Positions 1 to 15,100 of a stretch of 61,970 nucleotides of DNA are shown piece by piece (positions within the stretch are counted from its first letter, which is position 1; each line of letters opens with the position of its first letter). The DNA comes from Myxococcales bacterium (GTDB lineage Bacteria > Myxococcota > UBA727 > VGSZ01), in contig JAHFED010000036.1 of the NCBI GenBank assembly GCA_023248635.1, forward strand, positions 1 to 61,970. The letters run 5' to 3'. The translations under genes were made by a program, and so were the position numbers. A model generated the notes under the pieces. The model did no database searches. It saw only the letters and a program-made list of their open reading frames with translations, and was not told where the DNA came from.

Positions 1-1
1 G

Positions 2-4456
<4,455 letters not shown>

Positions 4457-4548
4457 CAGGGTGCGGAAAAACTCCGTTTTTCGCACCCTGCTGTACTTCC
4501 GGAGGGTCTGTCCCAGACCCTCCCTCGTCGAGGCGAAGCCTCGACGAG
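4457..4548. repeat. Cluster of three near-perfect hairpins directly after a stop codon
   Basis: Hairpin 1 (4457-4490) has a 15-bp stem with one bulged G and a TCC loop, beginning at the base after TAG. Hairpin 2 (4502-4522) pairs GAGGGTCTG with CAGACCCTC around TCC. Hairpin 3 (4524-4548) pairs CTCGTCGAGGC with GCCTCGACGAG around GAA. No T-run follows hairpin 1, so a standard Rho-independent terminator is uncertain. Hairpin 2 resembles the GAGGTCTG/CAGACCTC hairpin of the repeats at 17870 and 60957. Confidence 0.8.
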
Positions 4549-4651
4549 CCTCCCTCCCAAGGACGCGTCTGCCTCAAACTGCGTTTTTCAGCAGCCTGTT
4601 AGAGGAGGCCTACCTGCTGGCCGAACCAGGCTGGGTGCGCGAGAGAAGCCC

Positions 4652-5635
4652 GTGCAGACACGCGTCCTGAACGAGCACGATCCCGCTGCCGTCGCTGCCG
4701 TCGTCGACGTGCTGCAGCGGGGGGGCGTCTGCGCCTTGCCCACCGAGACGGTCTATGGCCTAGCGGGGCGCGGGCTCGACGACGAGTGCGTGCGCGCCAT
4801 CTATGCCGCCAAGGGACGCCCGGCCGACAACCCGGTGATCCTCCACGTCGGCGCCGTCGACGACGCCTGGCCCTTGTGGGTGCTCTCGACGGTGGAGGAG
4901 CGGCGGGCGGCGCTGTTGGCGCAAGCGTTTTGGCCCGGTCCTTTGACCATCGTGGCCGAGGCCAGCGACGTCGTTCCTGCGGTGCCGCGGGCCGGTCTTT
5001 CACGGGTCGCGGTGCGGGTGCCCCGCCACGCTTTCGCGCGGGCCGTCGCTGTGGCCTTGGGGGAGCCCTTTGCAGCCCCCTCGGCCAACCTGTCGGGGCG
5101 GCCCTCGCCCACCACGGCCGCCGACGTGCTGGAAACGCTGCGCGGGCGCATCCCCCTGGTCGTCGACGGCGGAGCCTGCAGCGCGGGGATCGAATCCAGC
5201 GTCGTCGATGTCATCGGCGCGCGCCCCCAGCTCCTGCGCCCAGGTGCTCTCTCTGTGCTGGAGCTGAAGAAGGTGCTGCCCGACCTGGATGTACGTCGCC
5301 CCGGATCTGCCGCCCACGTCGACGACGCCTCTCCGGGCTTGCGGCACCGGCACTACGCCCCGGCACTGCCTACTTTGTTGGTCAGCGAGGTCGACAGCCT
5401 GTGGAGCGATGACGACGTCGCCCTCGTCGTCGACGACGTCACCGCTGCCCGCTTGGGGCCCCGGGCTGGATTCGCCGCCGTCTTGCCGGCCGAGCCCCGT
5501 GGCTATGCCCGCGCCCTCTACGCCGCCCTCTACCGCGCGGAACGGGCCCAACCGGCACGCCTGGCGGTGTTGCAGGTGCCCGATGACGAGGCCTGGGCCA
5601 GCGTGCGCGATCGCTTGTTGCGCGCCACCGCCTGA
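4652..5635 (+). CDS. sua5: L-threonylcarbamoyladenylate synthase (Sua5/YwlC/YrdC family)
   Basis: 327 aa with a GTG start. Makes threonylcarbamoyl-AMP from threonine, bicarbonate and ATP for the t6A37 modification of ANN-decoding tRNAs in the cytoplasm. The N-terminal YrdC domain shows LPTETVYGLAGRG, the KGRPADNPVILHV nucleotide-site motif and PSANLSGRPSPT. The C-terminal part, after a linker with SPGLRHRHYAP, is the extra Sua5 domain, so this is the long Sua5 type rather than the short TsaC type. An ATG-free upstream region supports the GTG start, although no strong ribosome-binding site is visible. It ends just ahead of the cation antiporter on the same strand. Confidence 0.93.
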   Translation: MQTRVLNEHDPAAVAAVVDVLQRGGVCALPTETVYGLAGRGLDDECVRAIYAAKGRPADNPVILHVGAVDDAWPLWVLSTVEERRAALLAQAFWPGPLTIVAEASDVVPAVPRAGLSRVAVRVPRHAFARAVAVALGEPFAAPSANLSGRPSPTTAADVLETLRGRIPLVVDGGACSAGIESSVVDVIGARPQLLRPGALSVLELKKVLPDLDVRRPGSAAHVDDASPGLRHRHYAPALPTLLVSEVDSLWSDDDVALVVDDVTAARLGPRAGFAAVLPAEPRGYARALYAALYRAERAQPARLAVLQVPDDEAWASVRDRLLRATA

Positions 5636-5704
5636 TCGCGGTTGATGGGGGCCGATCTCCGCGTCGTCGTCGACGGCGTCGCCACCGGCTGGTACGTCGC
5701 CCCC

Positions 5705-7762
5705 ATGGGGGCCGAGAACGAATTCCTGCAGGCATTGGCGATGGTGCTTGGAACCGCGGCCATCACCACCGTGCTCTTTCGTCGACTGCGTCAACCCGTG
5801 GTGCTCGGCTACCTGCTCGCGGGTTTCATCATCGGACCGAACCTGCCGGTGCCGCTGGTGGCCGATCCCCACCTCGTGCGGCTGCTCTCGGAGCTCGGCG
5901 TCATCTTGCTGATGTTCTCCATCGGCCTCGAGTTCAGCCTGCGCAAGCTGCTCAAGATCGGCGGACCCTCGTTCATCGTCGCGCTGCTCGCCGCCAGCAT
6001 CATGATCTGGTTGGGTTTCAGCACCGGACGCCTGCTGGGCTGGGGACCACGGGACTGCATCTTTGCCGGCGCCCTCGTCGCCATCTCGTCGACCACCATC
6101 GTGATCAAGGCCTTCAACGAAGGCGGCGTCGTCGGCCGCTTGCGCGAGCTGGTGGTGGGCGTGCTGATCGCGCAGGACTTGATCGCCATCGTACTGGTGG
6201 CAGCACTCACGGCGCTGTCGACGGGTGCGGGGCTTTCCGCGGAGCAGCTGGTGTCGACGACGGCACAGCTTGGGGTCTTTCTCTTGGGTCTGGTCGTCGT
6301 CGGTATGTTGGTGGTGCCGCGCGGGATGCGGGCGGTGACCCGACTGGAGCAGAAAGAGACCACGCTGGTCGCCAGCATCGGGCTCTGCTTCGTCGTCGCC
6401 CTGCTGGCGCAGCGTTTTGGCTACTCCGTGGCCCTGGGGGCCTTCATTGCGGGCTCCCTCATCAGCGAGTCCGGCGAAGGCAAAGCGGTGGAGCAGCTGA
6501 TCGAGCCGGTGCGGGACATGTTCGCCGCCGTCTTCTTCGTCTCCGTCGGCATGATGATCGATCCTTTGTTGATCGCCGAACACGGGCTGGCGGTGCTCCT
6601 GCTCAGCGTCGTCGTCGTCGTTGGCCAGTCTACGGCCATCGCGCTCGGGGCTTTTCTCACCGGCAATGGCGTTCGGACGTCGGTGAAGGCGGGCCTGAGT
6701 CTGGCCCAGATCGGGGAGTTCTCGTTCATCCTCGTCGGCGTCGGCGTCGGCCTCAAAGCCGTCAGCTCTTTTCTCTATCCCATTGCCGTCGCCGTCTCGG
6801 TGGTGACGACCTTTGCGACGCCTTGGCTCATCCGCGCCTCCGATCCCGTGGCCCGCTTCGTCGACCGCAAGCTGCCCCCGCGCCTGCAGACCTTCGTGGT
6901 GCTCTACGCCAGCTGGGTGGACCACCTGCGGCGGGCTCCGAGTCGCCCGCGGGAACGGAGCGGACTGCGACGCCTGCTGCGCCTCCTGCTCGTCGACGTT
7001 GGGCTCGTGGCCGGGGTGATCATCTCTTTCTCCTTGGGACGACAGCGCTGGGCAGAGACCGTCGTCGAAGGCCTGGGCGTCACCGACGGCGTCGCCCGTG
7101 TGTCGGTGCTGGTCGCGACCCTCGCGTTGGTGGGACCGCTGTGCTTTGGTGTCTTGCGCATCGCGCGCCGACTGGGCGTGATGCTCGCGACCTCCGCTTT
7201 GCCAGATGCCGTCGCCGGTACCGTCGACCTCGCTGCTGCCCCCCGCCGCGCCCTGGTGATCACCTTGCAGCTTGGGGTGGTCTTGCTGGTTGGGGTGCCG
7301 TTGATGGCGGTGACCCAACCCTTCATCAACGGCGTGGAGGGCGTGGTCGTGCTCTCGGCCCTGTTGGTCGTGCTCGGCATCGGTTTTTGGCGCAGCACCG
7401 CCAACCTCGAAGGACACGTGCGGGCCGGCGTCGAAGTCATCGTCGAGGCCCTGGCCCGGCAGGCCCGGTCCGGCAGCAGCACCAACGATTCTCTCGTCGA
7501 CGTTCACGCTCTGGTTCCGGGGATGGGCGAGCCCGTTTCGGTTCAGCTCAGCGCCGCCAGCTCCGCCGTCGGTCAGACCCTGGGCGATCTCAACCTGCGC
7601 GGCATGACGGGTGCGAGCGTGCTGGCCATCGTGCGCAGCGACGTCGGCGCCCTGGTGCCCTCCGCCAAAGAGCCTCTGCGCGCTGGCGACGTGTTGGCGT
7701 TGGCCGGCTCACCCGAGGCCGTGGCTGCGGCCCAAAGACTGTTGACCGACCTCGCGCCCTGA
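5705..7762 (+). CDS. CPA2-family monovalent cation:proton antiporter with C-terminal RCK_C domain
   Basis: KefB/RosB-like inner-membrane exchanger, 685 aa. The first part carries the family signature RRLRQPVVLGYLLAGFIIGP and many hydrophobic segments (residues ~5-390). A basic linker (RRAPSRPRERSGLRRLL) is followed by about four further hydrophobic segments, and the last ~75 residues resemble a TrkA C-terminal (RCK_C) ligand-binding domain. No NAD-binding RCK_N (TrkA_N) domain is visible between them, unlike KefB/KefC. In-frame TTG (5642) and ATG (5645) starts would add 20-21 residues; 5705 places the first transmembrane helix as in homologues, but this choice is not certain. Its 3' end overlaps the convergent hydrolase gene by 54 bp. 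Confidence 0.88.
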   Translation: MGAENEFLQALAMVLGTAAITTVLFRRLRQPVVLGYLLAGFIIGPNLPVPLVADPHLVRLLSELGVILLMFSIGLEFSLRKLLKIGGPSFIVALLAASIMIWLGFSTGRLLGWGPRDCIFAGALVAISSTTIVIKAFNEGGVVGRLRELVVGVLIAQDLIAIVLVAALTALSTGAGLSAEQLVSTTAQLGVFLLGLVVVGMLVVPRGMRAVTRLEQKETTLVASIGLCFVVALLAQRFGYSVALGAFIAGSLISESGEGKAVEQLIEPVRDMFAAVFFVSVGMMIDPLLIAEHGLAVLLLSVVVVVGQSTAIALGAFLTGNGVRTSVKAGLSLAQIGEFSFILVGVGVGLKAVSSFLYPIAVAVSVVTTFATPWLIRASDPVARFVDRKLPPRLQTFVVLYASWVDHLRRAPSRPRERSGLRRLLRLLLVDVGLVAGVIISFSLGRQRWAETVVEGLGVTDGVARVSVLVATLALVGPLCFGVLRIARRLGVMLATSALPDAVAGTVDLAAAPRRALVITLQLGVVLLVGVPLMAVTQPFINGVEGVVVLSALLVVLGIGFWRSTANLEGHVRAGVEVIVEALARQARSGSSTNDSLVDVHALVPGMGEPVSVQLSAASSAVGQTLGDLNLRGMTGASVLAIVRSDVGALVPSAKEPLRAGDVLALAGSPEAVAAAQRLLTDLAP

Positions 7763-8716
7763 CGGCCGTCCCTGCGCGAGAGCAGCCAGGCGATCGACGA
7801 CGGCGACGTACTTCTTCGGCTGGGCCAGGTGCACCACATGGGTCACGGGCCAACGCTCGACCATCAGGCTCGGCAGGGCGCGCTGCGCTCTTTCGACGTC
7901 GTCATCGCCCATCGCTCCGACCAGGCCAAGCTCGGGATGGCGAAAGGACATGGCCTGGATCAGCAGCGTCGGACAGCGAATGGCCGCGAGGCAGGCTGCG
8001 TGGTCGACGTCGTACATGCGGCCGTCCGTACAGGCCCGCGTGAAGTCGACGTCGTACTCCGAGATCCCGCGCACAAAGAGGCGCACCTGCATGGGCAGCC
8101 AGGGGATGTCGACGGGGGCGCGAGGACTGCGCCGTCGTCGTCGTGCGATGGCGCCGCCGAGCACCCAGGCCAGGGGTCGGGGAAAAGACATCAGCTTGGT
8201 CTTGCCTTGCGAGGGAATGGTGAGCGTGGAGAAGAAGCCGGCGATGTCGGGCAGGGTCTTGACGACGTGGACGAAGAAGGCGTGCACCCAGGTGTCATCG
8301 CGCGAGCGGGGCCACTCGGTGGTGAACAGGGGCGGGTCTTCGGCGAGCACGGCCTTGACCAACTCGGGCGCGCGCGCCGCGGCCCACAGAGCGATGATGC
8401 CGCCCGAGGAATTTCCGCAGCAGATGGCAGGTCCGCCTACGACGACGCGCAGGAATTCCACCAGGTCCTGGCCGCAGCGCGAGAAGGTGTAGGCCCCCGG
8501 GGTGTGCGCCGATTTTCCATGACCCCGCACATCGACGGCGAAGACGTGGAAGCGATCGGCCAGCAGGGGGATGACCTTGCAGTAGCTCTCCCAGGGCATC
8601 GATTGGCCGGGCACGAGCACCAGAGGCGGTCCCGAGGCTGGTCCTTCGGCGTAGTGCAGCCGCACCCCATCAATGACGACGTCTTTTTCGACGACGCCCT
8701 TGACCAGAGCGCTCAT
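7709..8716 (-). CDS. Alpha/beta hydrolase
   Basis: 335 aa. Alpha/beta-hydrolase fold with an HYAEGPASGPPLVLVPG oxyanion-side region, DVRGHGKS after strand 5, and a nucleophile elbow G101-N-S103-S-G105; the late VTHVVHL segment probably supplies the catalytic His. Substrate unknown; family members are esterases, lipases, epoxide hydrolases and similar. The start ATG overlaps the TGA of the upstream membrane-protein gene (ATGA), so the two are probably translationally coupled. The open frame continues upstream, but that part lies over the neighbouring gene and shows no family similarity. Confidence 0.85.
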   Translation of the reverse strand: MSALVKGVVEKDVVIDGVRLHYAEGPASGPPLVLVPGQSMPWESYCKVIPLLADRFHVFAVDVRGHGKSAHTPGAYTFSRCGQDLVEFLRVVVGGPAICCGNSSGGIIALWAAARAPELVKAVLAEDPPLFTTEWPRSRDDTWVHAFFVHVVKTLPDIAGFFSTLTIPSQGKTKLMSFPRPLAWVLGGAIARRRRRSPRAPVDIPWLPMQVRLFVRGISEYDVDFTRACTDGRMYDVDHAACLAAIRCPTLLIQAMSFRHPELGLVGAMGDDDVERAQRALPSLMVERWPVTHVVHLAQPKKYVAVVDRLAALAQGRPSGREVGQQSLGRSHGLG

Positions 8717-9093
8717 GGGCTGCGGGTGGTGGACCGCAAGATCCAGACGAAAAAAGCCGCCCACGCGAGGTCCCCGACGCCGCCGAGGAAGAGCAGGGGT
8801 GTGCCTTGACCGAAAGCAAAAGCCGCGGTCCACAGCAGAAAGATGCTGGACTTGCCGATGGCGCCGACGATGAGGATGCCGTCGCGGAAACGGAGGTTGG
8901 CCGAAGCGATCCCGTAGGCGGCCCCGAGGGCCAAGACGAAGAACCACACCGTGTAAAAGAGCACCATCACGGCACCGGGCTGCGGCGCCTCGAGGCCGAA
9001 GAAGAGCCGCAAGCCGAGCTCCGGCATCAGCAGCATGCCGCCGGCCATGAGATTCCACAGTGCGGCGACGCGAAGACCGAGGGTGATGTTCAC
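8713..9093 (-). CDS. Small integral membrane protein (four predicted TM segments)
   Basis: 126 aa from a GTG start at 9093. Four hydrophobic segments are visible (LRVAALWNLMAGGMLLM; VMVLFYTVWFFVLALGAAYG; GILIVGAIGKSSIFLLWTA; LLFLGGVGDLAWAAFFVWIL). The GYG/GK spacing recalls small DoxX-like membrane proteins, but no function can be given. The frame stays open upstream to an ATG at 9303, preceded by GAGGAGAG. That would add 70 residues of low-complexity sequence and is less likely, but it is a real alternative. First gene of a two-gene unit with the hydrolase; a Fur-box-like promoter lies ~320 bp upstream. Confidence 0.75.
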   Translation of the reverse strand: MNITLGLRVAALWNLMAGGMLLMPELGLRLFFGLEAPQPGAVMVLFYTVWFFVLALGAAYGIASANLRFRDGILIVGAIGKSSIFLLWTAAFAFGQGTPLLFLGGVGDLAWAAFFVWILRSTTRSP

Positions 9094-9401
9094 GGCGGCG
9101 AGCCTAGCCCGAAGGAGCAGCGTGCGTGGCGAGGGCGAAGTCGAAGCCGCGCGCCGATGCAGCGGCACCACCTCCTCGGCCCGTTTGCAGCTCTGCCCCA
9201 CCGCCGAGGGTCCCGAGGCCAAGCACCGAGCATCGTGCGCGTTGCTCGTGCCCCGGCGGACGCGCGTTCCCAGGGGAGAGATCATTTCCGCCGCAGCAAT
9301 CATCTCTCCTCGCTGATGAACTTCTCTCCGTGCAACTATTCATTGACACCTTTTTCAGGCAAGGTTAGCAGGGCCCCTCCCTAAAGGGCGGGGGGCGGGT
9401 G

Positions 9402-9437
9402 GTGGGTCTAAATATGAGAGTGATTCTCATTATCAAT
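9402..9437 (-). promoter_or_regulatory. Fur-box-like operator overlapping a leftward promoter
   Basis: On the minus strand GATAATGAGAATCACTCTC (9434-9416) matches the classical 19-bp Fur consensus at 16 positions by eye. It fills the spacer between a possible -35 TTGATA and a -10-like TATTTA reading leftward toward the membrane protein/hydrolase pair. This is the arrangement of an iron-repressed promoter; it is inferred from sequence alone. A gap of ~300 bp remains to the GTG start at 9093. Confidence 0.55.
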
Positions 9438-9444
9438 GACCTAT

Positions 9445-9482
9445 ACAAATAGAAAGGCCGCTTTCGCGGCCTTTTCTATTTA
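9445..9482 (-). terminator. Rho-independent terminator of rpsA (possibly bidirectional)
   Basis: AAAGGCCGC and its complement form a 9-bp stem around a four-base loop (9453-9474). On the minus strand it lies ~50 bp past the rpsA stop and is followed by TTTCTATTT. The plus strand is also followed by a T-rich stretch, so it could end a short rightward transcript too. Confidence 0.8.
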
Positions 9483-9530
9483 CACTGAAGTCCCTAATCT
9501 TCGAAGACGCTCTTTGCGTCTTCAGCCCAA

Positions 9531-11228
<1,698 letters not shown>

Positions 11229-11482
11229 ATTCTTGAAATCCTTTTCTATCGACCATCACGCTCGAGACGTACGTCCTTTACCGTCAGGTAAAGATGAGCT
11301 TGCGGTCCTTCGACGGTGAAGCGGGCTGCAGGCAGCTCCGGCGCAAGGCGCGGCACCGGTGAAGGCGCTGCGGTCGATCCCCGCTGGGTTTGCGATCCCG
11401 AAGGACCGCGGCGTGGCTTGGCACGGGCTCTCGCCCCTCGCAAACAGTCTCCGCCGCACGCCGCCGCAGGCTAGAAGGACCC

Positions 11483-12166
11483 GTGGCACCGCTCGTCGTC
11501 CTGCACCAGAGCCCCACCGCTGTCGTCGTCGACAAACCCGCGGGTCTGCTGGTGCACAACTCCGCGTGGGCGGGACCCAAAGAGACGACCCTCACCGACC
11601 TCGCTCGCCAGCAACTGGGACCCCTGCTCTGCCCCGTTCACCGCCTCGATCGCCAGACCAGCGGCTGCGTCGTCTTCGCCACCGCTCCCGAGCACGCCCA
11701 GCTGCTGCAAGAGGCGCTGTCGTCGTCGTCCAAGCAGTATCTGGCCCTGGTCCGGGGTCACCTGCGCGCCGCCGTCGACGTCGACCATCCCCTTGACGAC
11801 GACGACATCTCCGGCTCGGCCCGCAAGGAAGCGCGCTCGCGCATCGAGCCCCTGCTGTGCTGCAGCGAAGATCGCTGCTCCCTCGTCGTCGTCACCCTGT
11901 TCACGGGGCGCAGGCACCAGGCCCGACGCCATTGCAAGCACGCCAACCACCCCATCCTCGGCGACGCCACCCACGGCAAGGGTGCACTGAACCGCGCCTT
12001 CAAAGAGAGCTGGGGATTGGCTCGCATGGCCCTGCACGCCTGGCGCCTCGACCTGGGTGGTGCGAGCGCCGCTCACATCGTGCAAGCCCCGCTGCCCGCC
12101 GATCTGCGCGATCCCCTGCGGCGCCTGTGCCCCAGTGTCGACGTCGACGTCCTGCTCAGGCGCTGA
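11483..12166 (+). CDS. truC: tRNA pseudouridine synthase, TruC-like (RluA superfamily)
   Basis: 227 aa from a GTG start preceded by AGAAGG, which is better placed than the upstream in-frame ATG. Contains the RluA-family catalytic motif HRLDRQTSG with the nucleophilic Asp56. The TruC-typical C-terminal motif GRRHQARRHCKHANHPILGDATHGKG is also present in two adjoining parts. TruC makes pseudouridine 65 in tRNA; assignment to TruC rather than another RluA-group enzyme rests on that second motif. No S4 domain, as expected for TruC. Its end overlaps the convergent kinase gene by 11 bp. Confidence 0.87.
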   Translation: MAPLVVLHQSPTAVVVDKPAGLLVHNSAWAGPKETTLTDLARQQLGPLLCPVHRLDRQTSGCVVFATAPEHAQLLQEALSSSSKQYLALVRGHLRAAVDVDHPLDDDDISGSARKEARSRIEPLLCCSEDRCSLVVVTLFTGRRHQARRHCKHANHPILGDATHGKGALNRAFKESWGLARMALHAWRLDLGGASAAHIVQAPLPADLRDPLRRLCPSVDVDVLLRR

Positions 12167-15100
12167 CGACGGCGAGGAGTTGTTGGGCGGCGGAGGCGCC
12201 TTCGTCCCATTGGCCGAGCCGGGCAAATTCCAGGGCCTGCTGCAGCACGATGGTGGCGTCGCCGCGACGTCCCAAGGCCACCAGCGCGCGTCCGAGCTGC
12301 TGGAGCAGACGCGCCTCGAGGATGGGATCGCCCAGGCCCTCGGCGGCCACCAGCGCCTGCTGGGTCTCGGTGACGGCGTGGGTGAGGTTGCCCTCGGCGT
12401 GGGCCAGGGCCCCCAGCAAGGCGAAGGCCTCGGCCAGGGCCGCCGGTCGGCCGTTGCTCTTGGCCTCCTCGAGGGCCTGCCAGAAAGAGGTGCGCGCGGG
12501 GCCGAAGTTGCGTTGGCGCAAACGCAGGCGGCCCAGCAACAAGACGGCGTCGTAGGCGCGATCCCGCCCCGAGCCGCTGAGCCCCGGTGGCGCCGTCATG
12601 AGCTTGGGCACCGCTTCTTCGAGCTGGGCGACGGCGCTGTCGATCTCCCCGCGCTGCTCAAGGACCGCCGCCAGATCCACCAGCAACACCGCCGCCGTAC
12701 CCGCTGAGGGATCCGAGGCCAGGGTCTCCAGCGCTTCGTCGAGGCAGCTCTCGGCATCGGAGAAGCGCTTCAAACGCCCCAAAGCCAAGCCCCGTTGGCG
12801 CAGAGCCTCGACCCGGGCTGCCACGGCGATCATGGGCGGCACGCTCTTGAGCACCGGAGCGACGACGTCGACGGCGGCGTTGGCGTCGATCTCCAGCAAG
12901 CACTGGCAGGCGGCGGCGGCGACGCGCAGCACCCGGACTGCTTTTTCTTCGCCAGCGGCGGAGCGTACGCCCGCACCCGACGACAAACCGCGCCATTCGA
13001 CGGCAAGGGCGCGCTTGTGGTGCTCGGCAGCGACGTCGAAGAGGCCCAGAGCCGCGGCGCGGTCGGCCACGCGCGAGTCCACCTCGGCGGCCTTTTGCCG
13101 GGCTTCAGCGGCGAACAAATGGGCGGCGAGCCGTTCGCCGCCTTCGAGCGTAAAGCGTCCCTCGAGCTCTCGGTGCAGGGCGTCGGCGATGCGTTGTTGG
13201 AGCACGCGCGCCTGGCTGGCATCGAGACGCGCGGGGATGGTTTCGAGCTCGATGGTGCTCCTGAAGGCCCACTGCTCGGCTCCACTACCAGCCGGCACCG
13301 GCAAGGCCTCGAGGATGCCGACGTCGACGAGGCCCCGCAGCACCGATCCGACGTCGCGGACGCCGTCGACGACCCGCACGAGCTGGCCCGGCTCGACCAC
13401 CTGGCCCATGTGCGCCGCCGCCAGCAGCAGGTTTTGGACCTCGGGCGGCAGCAGCGCGTGGTTGGCGTGGATGAGCACCGTGGGGTTGGGGGGCAAGCCC
13501 ATGCGTTCGAGGTCGACCAGCAGCTGTACGCCTCCCGTCGTCGGAGCGATGGCCCGCAGCGCTACGAGGTGGCGGAGCAGCAGCACGAGCACCAGCGGGT
13601 TGCCCAGCGATCGCTGGACCAGGATGCCGGAGAGGGGCTCGCCCACCGGACAACCGAGCAATTGGCCGGCGATGGCGATGATCTCAGGGTGGGAGAGCGG
13701 CCCCAAGGTCACCCGTCGCGCCAGCGGCATCACGCGCTCGCCCTGCACCGGGCGGCCGGCGACGACGACGGCCAGCCGGCGGTCCCCCAGGCGCGCACCG
13801 AGCTCACCCAGAATCTCCATGCTGGCGATGTCGCCTTTGTGTTGGTCATCGACGACGAGCAACACCGCGGCGCGCTCACAGACCTTCTCGAAGAAGGCCA
13901 ACACGGCAGCCTTCAGCACCGCGCGGCGCCGCGCCGCAGGCACGTCCTTCAAAGCCGTGTCGGTGTCGTCGTCGATGATGGCCTTCAAACGTGCCGCATA
14001 CGACGGAGCCAGCCCGCTGATGTCGACGCCGCGGGTCCAGGGTCCGGTCTGGCGCTCGCGCGCGAGCAAGTCGAAGCAGACCCCCTTCACCAGCTGTCGC
14101 AGCACATCGAGGGCCAGGGCTTCGCGCACCCGGGCCCCCCGCGCAAAACCCGCCAAGAAGCCGCGGTCGCGGGCAAAGGTCAACGTGACCTCAAGGAGCG
14201 CGGTCTTGCCCACGCCGCCTTCGCCCAACACCATCACCTGGGCGGCCTTCTTTTCGCGCTCCACCTGATCGAGGGCGGCGTCGAGGAGGGCTACCTCGGG
14301 CGCCCGGCCGATCAGGCGGCGCGGCAGCAGCAGCTCGTGGGCAACGATGCTGGAGCCATCGCGCAGAGCAACGTGCGCCGATCGCGTCGTCGGCGGCGAT
14401 CCTCCCTTGAGCCGGGCGGACTCGGCGATGATGGCCGAGCCGGGGGCGGCGTTGTCGATCAGTTGCTCGGCCAACAGGCGCAGCCGAGCGACGTCGTCGG
14501 GGGGGGCGTGGGCTTCGGCGGCGACAGCGAGGCGCAAGAGCACGTCGTTGCCCGCCCGAGCCGAGGCCCGCACGTTGATGCGCGCCAACGAGACGGCAGC
14601 GAGCGTGGCGCCGTCGCCGACGAAGGCGATGGAGAAGCGCCCGTTCTCGCTCTTGAGGGCCACGGTCTTGTGCCGAGCAGCGAGGTCGTCGACGACGGCG
14701 AAGGCGGCGCTGCGCGCGTCGGCATCGGCGCTGGCCACCTGGCCGTGGCGCAGCACCTCGACGAAGCCCGCGAGCACCGCGATCTCGGTGGGCGGGGCGA
14801 CCGGCGGAGGCAGGGGCGCGGGGGCTGGGGTTCGCGTCGGGGCGACGGGGAAGGGATTGCTGCCGCTTTCGTCCGGTCGGCGGATCGGCCCCGTCGACGG
14901 CGACGCCCCCATGACATCGAGGCGCGGGATGTCACCGGTGTGGCCGGATCTTGGCGCGGGAGCCGGCGTCGGCGTGCCCGCTGGGTGGGCGACGATGAGA
15001 CCTGAGCCGATGCTGGCGCCGCACGAACGGCAGAAGCGATCCCCCACCGGCGCCGAGGTGCCGCACACCATGCACACGACCTTCGACGACGGCGGCCCCT

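Noticed and set aside
5000-7507. 835-codon open frame antisense to the CPA2 antiporter
   Set aside because: High-GC shadow frame rich in Gln/His/Asp/Gly with no domain; the plus-strand frame has TM helices and family motifs.
12795-15005. 736-codon plus-strand frame opposite the kinase-ATPase
   Set aside because: No similarity, His/Gln/Arg-rich as expected for antisense of a GC-rich gene; the kinase frame has all catalytic motifs.
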